Below are positions 5,580 to 12,228 of a DNA stretch of 12,440 bases, piece after piece. This DNA comes from JBAXHO01 sp037138855 (GTDB taxonomy: Bacteria > Patescibacteriota > Dojkabacteria > B142 > OLB20), in assembly GCA_037138855.1 (NCBI GenBank), contig JBAXHO010000049.1, forward strand, positions 1-12,440, in the 5' to 3' direction. The position numbers and the translations under genes are program-made. Each line of letters opens with the position of its first letter. Within the stretch, counting starts at the first letter, position 1. The notes beneath the pieces were generated by a model, which searched no databases, was not told where the DNA came from, and was given only the letters and a program-made list of their open reading frames with translations.

Positions 5580-6620
5580 ATGCTTGAACAAAAAGCTGAA
5601 CAACAAACCAATTCTGTGATTTTTACACCAATTGCTGAACAATTTCCCCGTCAGGTCAGACTGAATCCAGGTGAATCAATTCCACTTGATATTTCACTTA
5701 CAACCTTTGTTAAACCATCCAACATCAGACGTGGTTTAAAGCGTGGTACAATTTCAGTCCGTAGCCGTCTTGCTCAGGCTGGAGTTGAAGTGATTATTGC
5801 CAATGAGCAATTAAATCTTCAAAACTGGGGCGGAAGTAAACTCATTTTAAATACTAACGAAATCGGAAGACAAGTGCGTGATCAGCAATTTCCCAGAACT
5901 CATGAATTGATCTCTCATCCATACGCCAGAACTCTGCTTCAAAATAATACTTCTATCATTCCGAACTGGGCACAAGAATTTTATGAGAGAAATCCAAATA
6001 TGTCAGATTATATTGTAAAAAGCTCTCGTCAAAGATTTGATACTTTTTGCACAGAATATTTTGGAATTCTCCCAATGATAATACCTATTGACAGATTATT
6101 TATACTCGAGCCTGACCATGAAGTTGATCTTGCGATTGGAACTAATCTCAAATCAGATCAAGTAATTCAAAATTATAAGAAACTCATCAACACTTGGCAG
6201 GAACTATCAAACGTAATGCAACACTACAACCAATCCATAATTAAAATCAATGGTATGATGCCTGATTTTTCCATACCATTTTCTAACTGGGGCTATATTC
6301 TAGGAAGAGCACCACTTACCCATAATATTTATGAGACTCCAGCCACAAGCTTTGGAGTTGATATTCCAAGTACTGAAACATATTTTCAATTACTGGAAGC
6401 CAATGCTGATGCGGAAAAATTTGTCCCCCATGGTGGCTCTGGTGCCTTTGATCCGGGTTTCAATCTGGATCATCGATTTCCAGGAGTAGCGGAATTAGTG
6501 CTAAGTTCTGAACAAGTTAAATATTTTCACAAAATCGGAAAAAAGTTAGAATTTGAGGTACCCTTCATAATCATGCCTGTAAAGAAGCAGGATTTAGATT
6601 TAGATTTAAATTTATATTAA
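5580..6620 (+). CDS. dUTPase/dCTP-deaminase-fold protein, function uncertain
   Basis: A 346-residue protein that appears to carry two dUTPase-like beta domains, resembling the long bacterial dCTP deaminase family. The first half has LNPGE (28-32) and SVRSRLAQAGVEV (59-71), like the family's PGEF and GRSSLAR-LGL motifs. The second half has EVDLAIG (181-187), like the DLRLG motif, and AFDPGF (289-294) followed by AELVLSS (304-310), like DPGF...LE. By hand alignment, the catalytic glutamate that follows DPGF in dCTP deaminase (the LE of VLEFYN) is replaced by asparagine in the first half and a hydrophobic residue in the second. Deaminase activity is therefore doubtful; nucleotide or RNA binding without catalysis, or dUTPase-like activity, remain possible. 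The last residues (DLDLDLNL) come from a GATTTA microsatellite. A decayed copy of the gene's 3' end follows. Confidence 0.55.
   Translation: MLEQKAEQQTNSVIFTPIAEQFPRQVRLNPGESIPLDISLTTFVKPSNIRRGLKRGTISVRSRLAQAGVEVIIANEQLNLQNWGGSKLILNTNEIGRQVRDQQFPRTHELISHPYARTLLQNNTSIIPNWAQEFYERNPNMSDYIVKSSRQRFDTFCTEYFGILPMIIPIDRLFILEPDHEVDLAIGTNLKSDQVIQNYKKLINTWQELSNVMQHYNQSIIKINGMMPDFSIPFSNWGYILGRAPLTHNIYETPATSFGVDIPSTETYFQLLEANADAEKFVPHGGSGAFDPGFNLDHRFPGVAELVLSSEQVKYFHKIGKKLEFEVPFIIMPVKKQDLDLDLNLY
6591..6614 (+). repeat. Hexamer microsatellite at the end of the dUTPase-fold gene
   Basis: GATTTA three times, then AATTTA, in frame. It encodes DLDLDLNL, close to the stop at 6618-6620. The homologous downstream fragment lacks it, so it is probably a recent change to the C-terminus. 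Confidence 0.8.
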
Positions 6621-6622
6621 GT

Positions 6623-6654
6623 ATTAACAGATTAACGGGTTAACAGGTTATATA
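6623..6654 (+). repeat. Octamer array, left flank of the Nudix 3 region
   Basis: Units ATTAACAG, ATTAACGG, GTTAACAG, GTTATATA in eight-base phase; the core word is CRGRTTAA. The same word occurs in reverse complement at 7267-7362 on the other side of Nudix 3. Confidence 0.7.
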
Positions 6655-6726
6655 TTTTCACAGAATCAAAAAAGCTGGAATTTGAGGTACCCAATGTAAT
6701 CATGCCAGTAACAAAACATCATTTGT
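6645..6726 (+). pseudogene. Decayed duplicate of the dUTPase-fold gene 3' end
   Basis: Bases 6645-6710 align with 6514-6581 of the upstream gene at about 85% identity by hand, including the shared word AATTTGAGGTACCC. A two-base deletion breaks the frame. After it the reading continues as VPNVIMPVTKHHL, parallel to VPFIIMPVKKQDL of the intact gene. It is a remnant of a tandem duplicate, or of the original 3' end displaced by recombination. Confidence 0.75.
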
Positions 6727-6734
6727 CCAATTTC

Positions 6735-6766
6735 CGATCACCGGTCACCGAACACCGCTCACCGAT
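6735..6766. repeat. Heptamer array beside the Nudix 3 stop
   Basis: Units CGATCAC, CGGTCAC, CGAACAC, CGCTCAC, CGAT in strict seven-base phase. It ends one base before the stop codon of the minus-strand Nudix 3 gene (6768-6770). Its consensus is unrelated to the other heptamer arrays here, but the period is the same. Confidence 0.8.
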
Positions 6767-6767
6767 T

Positions 6768-7250
6768 TTATTCCAACTCAAACTTACTCATCTCATTACC
6801 TTTTTCATATTCTGCATAATAGGAAATAGTATTTTTACTGTCACTGAAGACATGATCTAGGACATTGTGAAGTTCTGCAAGGAGGTTGGGTAATTTCAGA
6901 ATTTCAGATTTTTCCAGCCAGATAAATTCTCCGTCGTGCTCGGTCACATGGACAACTTCTCCACTCTGATAATCAGCAGTAAGGAGATAAATGCACATTG
7001 TTTGCTTGATATCACGAATCCTGCCAATACCAATTGCTTTCAACTGAATATTGGAGATCATTAAACCTGTTTCTTCCTGAATCTCTCTTCTGGCTGCCTT
7101 GAACACTCCTTCTCCTTCATCCAAATGACCGCCTGGAGCCATCCAAACATCCGGCATCACCTTTTTGTTTAGACTACGATGTAACATTAAATATTTTTCG
7201 CCCTTTTTTACATAACACTGTAAGGCTGCGACAACTTGCTGATGCATCAT
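6768..7250 (-). CDS. Nudix hydrolase (Nudix 3)
   Basis: A 160-residue Nudix hydrolase with a canonical box at residues 41-63: G41, E47, R55-E56, E59-E60, G62. The N-terminal strand (QVVAALQCYVKKGEKYLMLHRS) and the WMAPGGHLDEGE entry to the box resemble MutT/8-oxo-dGTP diphosphatase-like proteins. There is no extra domain; the C-terminal 20 residues are charged and probably helical. The substrate is unknown. The start at 7250 is followed at once by a second ATG (7247), and either could be used. TATACT lies directly against the first ATG (7256-7251), too close to serve as a -10 for it, so the true promoter is probably farther up in the octamer array. It stands alone between inverted repeat arrays. 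Confidence 0.92.
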   Translation of the reverse strand: MMHQQVVAALQCYVKKGEKYLMLHRSLNKKVMPDVWMAPGGHLDEGEGVFKAARREIQEETGLMISNIQLKAIGIGRIRDIKQTMCIYLLTADYQSGEVVHVTEHDGEFIWLEKSEILKLPNLLAELHNVLDHVFSDSKNTISYYAEYEKGNEMSKFELE

Positions 7251-7266
7251 AGTATAAAATTTAAAC

Positions 7267-7362
7267 TTTAATCTCTTTAATTTTTTAATATTAATCCCTA
7301 ACCCTGTTAACTCGTTAATATTCTAACCCGTTAATTTATTAACCTTTTAACTCGTTAATCTT
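7267..7362. repeat. Octamer array, right flank of Nudix 3
   Basis: About twelve eight-base units in phase, clearest from 7307: TTAACTCG, TTAATATT, CTAACCCG, TTAATTTA, TTAACCTT, TTAACTCG, TTAATCTT. On the minus strand the word is CGRGTTAA, the same family as 6623-6654, so the two arrays lie inverted around Nudix 3. It fills the leader region of Nudix 3. Confidence 0.8.
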
Positions 7363-7364
7363 TT

Positions 7365-7383
7365 TCCTGAACATATTTCAGGA
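7365..7383. repeat. CCTGAA hairpin, third copy
   Basis: TCCTGAA (7365-7371) and TTCAGGA (7377-7383) form a perfect 7-bp stem with loop CATAT, preceded by T5 and followed by an AT-rich run. The same stem occurs within R1 and R2 with loop CTTGT. It could terminate minus-strand transcription, but it lies upstream of both neighbouring genes. Confidence 0.6.
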
Positions 7384-7406
7384 TCAATTTTTAATTGCCG
7401 TTTTAT

Positions 7407-7435
7407 TTGCATTAAATTATAACATAGGCTAAAAT
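7407..7435 (+). promoter_or_regulatory. Predicted promoter of the marR-macB operon
   Basis: TTGCAT (7407-7412) and TAAAAT (7430-7435) are 17 bases apart. The leader of about 30 bases contains the palindrome TTAATTAA (7447-7454), a candidate site for autoregulation by the MarR protein. Confidence 0.45.
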
Positions 7436-7471
7436 ACATAAGCTCCTTAATTAATTAGTAACTTACTTAAA

Positions 7472-7921
7472 ATGTCTGATCGGAAAATTATATTACAGGA
7501 AATTGTCAATCTGCTTGCTCAAACTCGTAAGCATTTTATGCCCTTACATTTAATCAATAAAACTAAATCTACTCTCACTCCTGCCCAGATACCTTTACTG
7601 GTGCTAATTGAACAAAATTCTGGAATTAGTATCAAAAAACTATCAGAATTTCTAGGAATTTCCAGCAGTGCAGTCACCCAGTTGGTTGATAATTTAGTTA
7701 GAAATAAACTCCTGGTTCGTAAAGAGGACCTGAAAGATCGTAGAATAATCAATCTTTTCATTTCAGAAAAGGCGATTAAGTTAAAAAACAATTTTGAACA
7801 AATGATTTGCGACAAGTCGTCTAAAGTATTTGAGATTCTTGATGATCAAGAATTGGCACAATTTCACAAGTTAACCTCCAAAGTTTCTACTAATTTAATT
7901 TCTCAATCTCAAAAATCATGA
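7472..7921 (+). CDS. MarR-family transcriptional regulator
   Basis: A 149-residue winged helix-turn-helix regulator of the MarR family, which bind palindromic DNA as dimers and are often released by small phenolic or antibiotic ligands. The HTH spans residues 51-80 (ISIKKLSEFLGISSSAVTQL). The wing has the typical DRR (89-91) followed by strands. N- and C-terminal helices (10-30 and 98-145) would form the dimer interface. The gene's stop overlaps the start of the transporter ATPase (ATGA at 7918-7921), so it is the first gene of that operon and very probably controls it. The ligand cannot be predicted. Confidence 0.92.
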   Translation: MSDRKIILQEIVNLLAQTRKHFMPLHLINKTKSTLTPAQIPLLVLIEQNSGISIKKLSEFLGISSSAVTQLVDNLVRNKLLVRKEDLKDRRIINLFISEKAIKLKNNFEQMICDKSSKVFEILDDQELAQFHKLTSKVSTNLISQSQKS

Positions 7922-8592
7922 AACCAACCAACCAAGTAATTAAACTGGAAAATATTTCCAAAATCTATAAAACTGCTGGAGAATTAACAGAGGCAATCAC
8001 AAATATTAATTTAGAAATTAATCAAGGTGAATTTGTCGCCATTATGGGTCCATCCGGCTCCGGCAAGTCAACCTTGATGCATATTCTGGGTCTATTGGAT
8101 ACACCAACATCAGGTAAATATTATCTAGATGGCAAAGATGTCAGCAAACTCAGTGGTAACAAACAGGCTAAAGTACGAAACACAAAGATTGGCTTCGTTT
8201 TTCAACAGTTCAATTTATTACCACGTACAACTGTCTTGGATAATGTCATTCTCCCCACACTTTATGGTGATCTTAAAGGTTCCAAGTCACGAGCCAAGGA
8301 GCTCATCAAAGAAGTAGGGTTAGAAGATCGAATTTCTCATAAAAGTAATGAGCTTTCCGGAGGACAAATCCAGAGAGTTGCCATAGCTAGAGCGTTGGTA
8401 ATGAGTCCTTCCGTGATCATGGCAGACGAACCTACAGGAAATCTCGATACCAAAAGATCACAAGAAATCATGGCAATCTTTAAAAAAATTAATCAAAATG
8501 GCGCAACAATAGTCTTAATTACACATGAAGAAGATATTGCCAAATACGCTGATCGCATTATTCGCCTGCGTGACGGTCAGATAATTAATTAA
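7918..8592 (+). CDS. MacB/LolD-type ABC transporter ATPase
   Basis: A 224-residue ATP-binding subunit of a type VII (MacB/LolCDE/FtsEX-like) ABC system. It has GPSGSGKS (44-51), the Q-loop FVFQQFN (93-99), LSGGQ (146-150), the Walker B region VIMADEPTGNLD (166-177) and H203 of the switch. Length and motif spacing match the family, where the ATPase drives a mechanical exporter rather than carrying substrate through a pore. It overlaps the MarR gene by four bases and is followed after 16 bases by the permease. Substrates of such systems include macrolides, peptides and lipoproteins; in a cell without an outer membrane an exporter of peptides or drugs is most likely (inference). Confidence 0.94.
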   Translation: MKPTNQVIKLENISKIYKTAGELTEAITNINLEINQGEFVAIMGPSGSGKSTLMHILGLLDTPTSGKYYLDGKDVSKLSGNKQAKVRNTKIGFVFQQFNLLPRTTVLDNVILPTLYGDLKGSKSRAKELIKEVGLEDRISHKSNELSGGQIQRVAIARALVMSPSVIMADEPTGNLDTKRSQEIMAIFKKINQNGATIVLITHEEDIAKYADRIIRLRDGQIIN

Positions 8593-8608
8593 ATTAATTT
8601 TAAAAAAC

Positions 8609-9865
8609 ATGAAAAAAATTTATAATATTATTCAACAATCATTCAAAGCAATTTTTGCCAATAAAGTACGCTCGTTTCTGACCACACTCGGAATCGTTAT
8701 TGGAATCGCTTCAGTAATTGCCCTAGTCTCTTTAACTGAAGGAGTAAAATCCAATATTTCTGATCAGATTTCTTCCCTGGGATCCAAAACAATTACTATC
8801 ATGCAGGGTTCATTTGGACCACCCACCACACAACAAACACAATCTGGCGGGAAAGTAGTACCACCCGAAGGACGTAATGCTGTCACAGGTGGCTCATCTA
8901 CTTTGACATTAAGCGATTACAATACACTCCTCGATACCCAGAAAAATCCCAATATCAAATATATAGCCGGTGGTGTTAGTGGTTCTGGAATTTACAATTC
9001 TGATTATAAATTTTCAGTGACAGGAAGTAATGTGATGATTTTCACAATTCGCAATCTAGAAATCGGTAATGGCCGGCTTTATGATCTGAATGATCTTGAC
9101 CAAAAAAATAAAGTGGCTGTAATTGGGATTGATCTTGCTAATCAACTATTTCAAAGTGATCAGGTGCTCAATAAAACTGTAACGATAAATAATTTTGATT
9201 ATACAATCATCGGTGTTTTAAAAAAGGCCAGTGAAAATAGCTTCAGTAATGCCAATTTGACCGTCTTTATTCCCTATACTTCTGCAATGCAAACATTTGA
9301 TACTGATAAATTCAATACATTCATCATTGAAGCCAAAGATGAGAACTCAGTGAAACAAGCCAAAGCTGATGTCGAAACCAGTTTACTCGCCAATCATAAT
9401 CTCAAGGAAATGCGCCTCGCTGATTTCAGCATTAATACCTCCGAAGATCTATTGTCATCAGTCGCCAGCATTACCGGGATCATGTCATCACTTTTATCAG
9501 GCATTGCTGGAATTTCTCTACTTGTGGGCGGGATCGGCATCATGAATATCATGCTGGTATCCGTGACTGAAAGAACCAGAGAAATTGGTTTACGCAAGGC
9601 TGTCGGAGCTACAACTACATTTATCTTGTTGCAGTTTTTGATCGAAGCTATCATTCTCACATTTCTTGGTGGTGTACTCGGTATCGCTCTTGGTATAACT
9701 TTAGGGAGTGTGGTTGGCAATCTGATCGGTTTCTCTGCTGTGATCACTCTGAACTCGATCATACTGGCAGTAGCCATCTCATCTCTCGTCGGACTGGTCT
9801 TCGGCGTTTACCCGGCACTCAAAGCAGCAAGATTAAATCCAATCGATGCATTACGATACGAGTAA
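8609..9865 (+). CDS. MacB-like ABC transporter permease
   Basis: A 418-residue permease with the MacB/FtsX layout: one transmembrane helix at residues 23-43, a large extracytoplasmic domain (about 45-288), then three helices at about 290-316, 337-366 and 383-402. ERTREIGLRKAVGA (321-334) is the conserved cytoplasmic coupling segment, and PALKAARLNPIDALRYE is the typical family C-terminus. A proline-, glutamine- and glycine-rich stretch (69-97) just outside the first helix looks flexible. It works as a dimer with the ATPase encoded 16 bases upstream. No periplasmic adaptor (MacA) or TolC gene is nearby, as expected for a cell with a single membrane. A palindrome with a following T-run lies 11 bases downstream. 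Confidence 0.93.
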   Translation: MKKIYNIIQQSFKAIFANKVRSFLTTLGIVIGIASVIALVSLTEGVKSNISDQISSLGSKTITIMQGSFGPPTTQQTQSGGKVVPPEGRNAVTGGSSTLTLSDYNTLLDTQKNPNIKYIAGGVSGSGIYNSDYKFSVTGSNVMIFTIRNLEIGNGRLYDLNDLDQKNKVAVIGIDLANQLFQSDQVLNKTVTINNFDYTIIGVLKKASENSFSNANLTVFIPYTSAMQTFDTDKFNTFIIEAKDENSVKQAKADVETSLLANHNLKEMRLADFSINTSEDLLSSVASITGIMSSLLSGIAGISLLVGGIGIMNIMLVSVTERTREIGLRKAVGATTTFILLQFLIEAIILTFLGGVLGIALGITLGSVVGNLIGFSAVITLNSIILAVAISSLVGLVFGVYPALKAARLNPIDALRYE

Positions 9866-9876
9866 ACCATTTCGTG

Positions 9877-9908
9877 TGGGCATATTGCAATATACCCATG
9901 CCGTTTTT
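9877..9908 (+). terminator. Palindrome and T-run after the macB operon
   Basis: TGGGCATATTG (9877-9887) and CAATATACCCA (9888-9898) are complementary except for one C-A mismatch. They are followed five bases later by TTTTT (9904-9908). It could be an intrinsic terminator for the operon. Its core ATATTGCAATAT is also shaped like a MarR-type operator, and it lies in the -35 region of the next promoter. Confidence 0.5.
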
Positions 9909-9909
9909 A

Positions 9910-9918
9910 TGTTAGAAT
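9910..9918 (+). promoter_or_regulatory. Extended -10 promoter of the membrane-anchored protein gene
   Basis: TGT followed by TAGAAT (9913-9918) is an extended -10 box. The -35 position (about 9890) falls inside the palindrome at 9877-9898. The leader would be about 20 bases. Confidence 0.5.
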
Positions 9919-9946
9919 CAATACATTAATTATTTCTTTTCTCACT

Positions 9947-10555
9947 ATGAAGAGCAAAACTCTGATTCTCATCATTTCAGGAGCTGTCTTGGCATTTTGT
10001 TGTATCATTATCCTTATCATAGGAGCTATTTTTGGCTTTTCCGGAAACAAAAATTCCTCTGATAATACAAATAAATCAGGTACAATCACCACAGGAAAAT
10101 CCACAAAAGCAGCTACACTAGTCGATTGCACATATCAATCAAATGATCCTGTAACTAAAAATCCTACATATAAAACCACAATTTATTCAGGTGTCTTGGT
10201 AAACAATTCCTATAAAGATCTAATCGATACTGGAGTCAGAAGCTTCTCCCAGGCAGATTATTTGGACAAAACAAAGCTTACTTCTGATTTGATTATGCGT
10301 ATTGAAATGGCTTCTGGTGGATCCATGACACCTACTACTGTCGGGATCGATTTTCAAATCTGCAATGCCGATAATAAAACTACATATGTTGGCTTTATAA
10401 ACCCATCTAGTTCAAACACTGCAGCGATTATCCATTATTTAAATCAGAAAAAAATGCCCGAAACGACCGGAACATACCGCGTCGATGCAGTTTTGGAGTT
10501 AAATGGTAAAAAACAACTAATTGATCGCTTAGAAAATATTATAATTACAAAATAA
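9947..10555 (+). CDS. Membrane-anchored extracytoplasmic protein of unknown function
   Basis: I do not recognise this 202-residue protein. A positively charged start (MKSK) is followed by one strong hydrophobic helix (residues 6-31), which would anchor it with the C-terminal part outside. Two cysteines (18, 19) lie within the helix, but there is no good lipobox. Residues 32-58 are a low-complexity linker rich in N, S, T, G and K. The folded part (about 59-202) has strand-like periodicity and two cysteines, C61 and C139, which could form a disulfide. It has its own promoter but sits between the exporter operon and the HD hydrolase gene, 13 bases upstream of the latter. A cell-surface or transporter-accessory role is possible but unsupported. 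Confidence 0.8.
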   Translation: MKSKTLILIISGAVLAFCCIIILIIGAIFGFSGNKNSSDNTNKSGTITTGKSTKAATLVDCTYQSNDPVTKNPTYKTTIYSGVLVNNSYKDLIDTGVRSFSQADYLDKTKLTSDLIMRIEMASGGSMTPTTVGIDFQICNADNKTTYVGFINPSSSNTAAIIHYLNQKKMPETTGTYRVDAVLELNGKKQLIDRLENIIITK

Positions 10556-10568
10556 TATATAGTAAGTT

Positions 10569-11138
10569 ATGTCTCTAATATCTGAAAGCTATCTTACTGC
10601 TGCACAAAAAAATCTCCTACTTTGCCGTCCTGGTGATTGGAATCACGCTAAAAGAGTGGCTAAATGGGTAGAAGAACTGGCAGTGCCCGAACTATCGGAA
10701 AAAGAATTGCTACTTAAAGCTGCCTACATTCACGATATTGGCTGGAGAGAAATTTTTCCTGGTAATAAAAGCACAATAACAAAAGCTGAATTATTAAAAT
10801 TTGAACCCCAGGCTAATGCAAATTCTGTTCCTTTTGTTACTGAATTTTTGACAAAATTAAAACATTCTACCCAGGAAATTAACACAATCTTGAGCTATAT
10901 CAAAGCAGCAGATTTACATCAGTCCCAGAATGCCATCGAAGCAATAATTGTCGATGCTGATAGTCTCAGCAAATTGAATATCGATCATTTGCAAGAAAAA
11001 TTCGCTAAGAAAAGTTGGCAGGAAGTCTATCAACTTTTTGATACAGAATTACCCAAACGAATTCAAACTGTATATGCCAAGAAGGTATTTCCTGGTTTGC
11101 TTCAGAAATTAAAATCAGAAATCCAAGCTGCTGAATAA
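10569..11138 (+). CDS. HD-domain hydrolase
   Basis: A 189-residue all-helical HD-superfamily protein with the metal-binding pattern H...HD...D: H26 (DWNHAKRV), H55-D56 (YIHDIGWRE) and D129 or D131 (IIVDADSLSKL). The family hydrolyses phosphoester bonds in nucleotides or related signals; the single short domain resembles YedJ/YfbR-like nucleotidases more than large dGTPases or (p)ppGpp hydrolases. The substrate cannot be decided from sequence. It starts 13 bases after the membrane-anchored protein gene without its own clear promoter or Shine-Dalgarno, so it is probably co-transcribed with it. Its stop codon lies in the loop of a hairpin. Confidence 0.88.
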   Translation: MSLISESYLTAAQKNLLLCRPGDWNHAKRVAKWVEELAVPELSEKELLLKAAYIHDIGWREIFPGNKSTITKAELLKFEPQANANSVPFVTEFLTKLKHSTQEINTILSYIKAADLHQSQNAIEAIIVDADSLSKLNIDHLQEKFAKKSWQEVYQLFDTELPKRIQTVYAKKVFPGLLQKLKSEIQAAE

Positions 11139-11147
11139 ATAGCAGCT
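11126..11147. terminator. Hairpin over the HD gene stop
   Basis: AGCTGCT (11126-11132) and AGCAGCT (11141-11147) form a perfect 7-bp stem with an 8-base loop that contains the HD stop codon. It lies between two converging genes. No T-run follows on the plus strand and only a weak T-rich stretch on the minus strand, so terminator activity is uncertain. Confidence 0.35.
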
Positions 11148-11172
11148 AATTACCTAAGAAGAGAATGGCAAA

Positions 11173-12006
11173 CTACTTGATACCAGCTACTTTTGCTTTA
11201 GTAAATTCCATCAGCTTTTCTTGAATTGCTTCATCGAGAGAGTATTCTGTTGTCGCCTTGACCTTGGACTTGGCCCAGTATTTACCAGTTTCTTTCAATT
11301 CCGATAAGGTTGCTAAATATATTGATGTTTTAGCGCCTTCTACAGGTGAAGCCAGAACCTTACTCATAATCCAGGCAAATGGCTGAGGAAGTTTTCTCCA
11401 TAAACCTGTCGCGATCACACCAGGATGAATCATATTTACTGTAATTCCAGAATCTTTCAATCTTTTAGCTAATTGAAAACCATACATCAAGTCAGCGAGC
11501 TTGGTATCAGAATACGTCTTCTGAAAACCAAATTTGAAGATATTTTCAAAATCAAATTTACCCTGACGATGCGCTTCGGAACTTAGAATGATAATACGGA
11601 CATCTTTCGTAGCTACTACCCGCTTTTTTAAGTTTGGGAACAAAGTTTCTGTAAACAAATACATGGCAAAATAATTCACTACCCAGGTAAGCTCCAAGCC
11701 ATCGCTAGTCAAATTTAGTTTACTTTCCCAAGTACCAGCATTGTTCAGAAGTATATCTAAATCAGGATTCTCTAGAGCAATTTTTTTAGCAACAGTAAGA
11801 GTTTGACGCAAATCAGCAAAATCACATAAATATGATTTGATTTTAATCGAATTATTTAATTGATTTAATTCAGCTTCTAAATTAGTAAGTTTCTTCTGAC
11901 TCCGTGCCACAAGAATTAGATTTTGGCCGGCTTCCGCAAGTCCTTTGGCTGTTTCATACCCAATACCGGTAGTACAGCCGGTAATCAAAGTAGTTCTAAT
12001 TTGCAT
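11173..12006 (-). CDS. Short-chain dehydrogenase/reductase
   Basis: A 277-residue classical SDR, an NAD(P)-dependent oxidoreductase with a Rossmann fold. It has the cofactor loop TGCTTGIG (9-16), NNAG (88-91), N111, the catalytic serine in LSS (142-143), and Y165/K169 in YSDTK. R35 after the second strand (LVARS) favours NADPH. Overall pattern and the C-terminal HPGVIATGLWRK (193-204) resemble the retinol-dehydrogenase-like branch (RDH/WWOX type), which in bacteria acts on diverse lipophilic alcohols or ketones. The true substrate is unknown. It is monocistronic on the minus strand, convergent with the HD gene. The start at 12006 lies six residues before the first Rossmann strand ends; there is no Shine-Dalgarno. 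Confidence 0.93.
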   Translation of the reverse strand: MQIRTTLITGCTTGIGYETAKGLAEAGQNLILVARSQKKLTNLEAELNQLNNSIKIKSYLCDFADLRQTLTVAKKIALENPDLDILLNNAGTWESKLNLTSDGLELTWVVNYFAMYLFTETLFPNLKKRVVATKDVRIIILSSEAHRQGKFDFENIFKFGFQKTYSDTKLADLMYGFQLAKRLKDSGITVNMIHPGVIATGLWRKLPQPFAWIMSKVLASPVEGAKTSIYLATLSELKETGKYWAKSKVKATTEYSLDEAIQEKLMEFTKAKVAGIK

Positions 12007-12031
12007 AGTTTTAACTTTAATAAATATTGCT

Positions 12032-12060
12032 CCGGGGCACTAGCGTGCCCGCCCCCTAAT
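12032..12060. repeat. GC-rich REP-like hairpin, copy 2
   Basis: GGGCAC (12035-12040) and GTGCCC (12045-12050) pair around the loop TAGC, followed by GCCCCCTAAT (12051-12060), identical to the tail of copy 1 (92-101). It lies 26 bases upstream of the SDR start. If the minus-strand TATACT (12069-12064) is the SDR -10 box, the hairpin is in its leader RNA. Confidence 0.7.
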
Positions 12061-12063
12061 TAC

Positions 12064-12069
12064 AGTATA
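12064..12069 (-). promoter_or_regulatory. Possible -10 box for the SDR gene
   Basis: TATACT on the minus strand, with no convincing -35. It would start transcription near 12057 and place the REP-like hairpin in the leader. TATAAT also reads on the plus strand at 12066-12071. Confidence 0.3.
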
Positions 12070-12228
12070 ATCAATTTTAAGATTTTGTGCATTGTATTTG
12101 CTTACAATTTTAGTAACAATTTCACCAAAAAGTTAGTTATTATTAATATGCTATAAAGTTAAATACAGACTAAAGAAATAAAGATCATTCTTATCTTCAA
12201 TAAATTCTAGATTCATATTTTCTTTTAT

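Noticed and set aside
7267..7362. Octamer array as a CRISPR array
   Set aside because: Units are 8 bases with no spacers and no cas genes nearby.
11923..12156. Plus-strand 77-residue frame across the SDR start
   Set aside because: It is antisense to the SDR and runs through the REP-like hairpin; there is no family resemblance.
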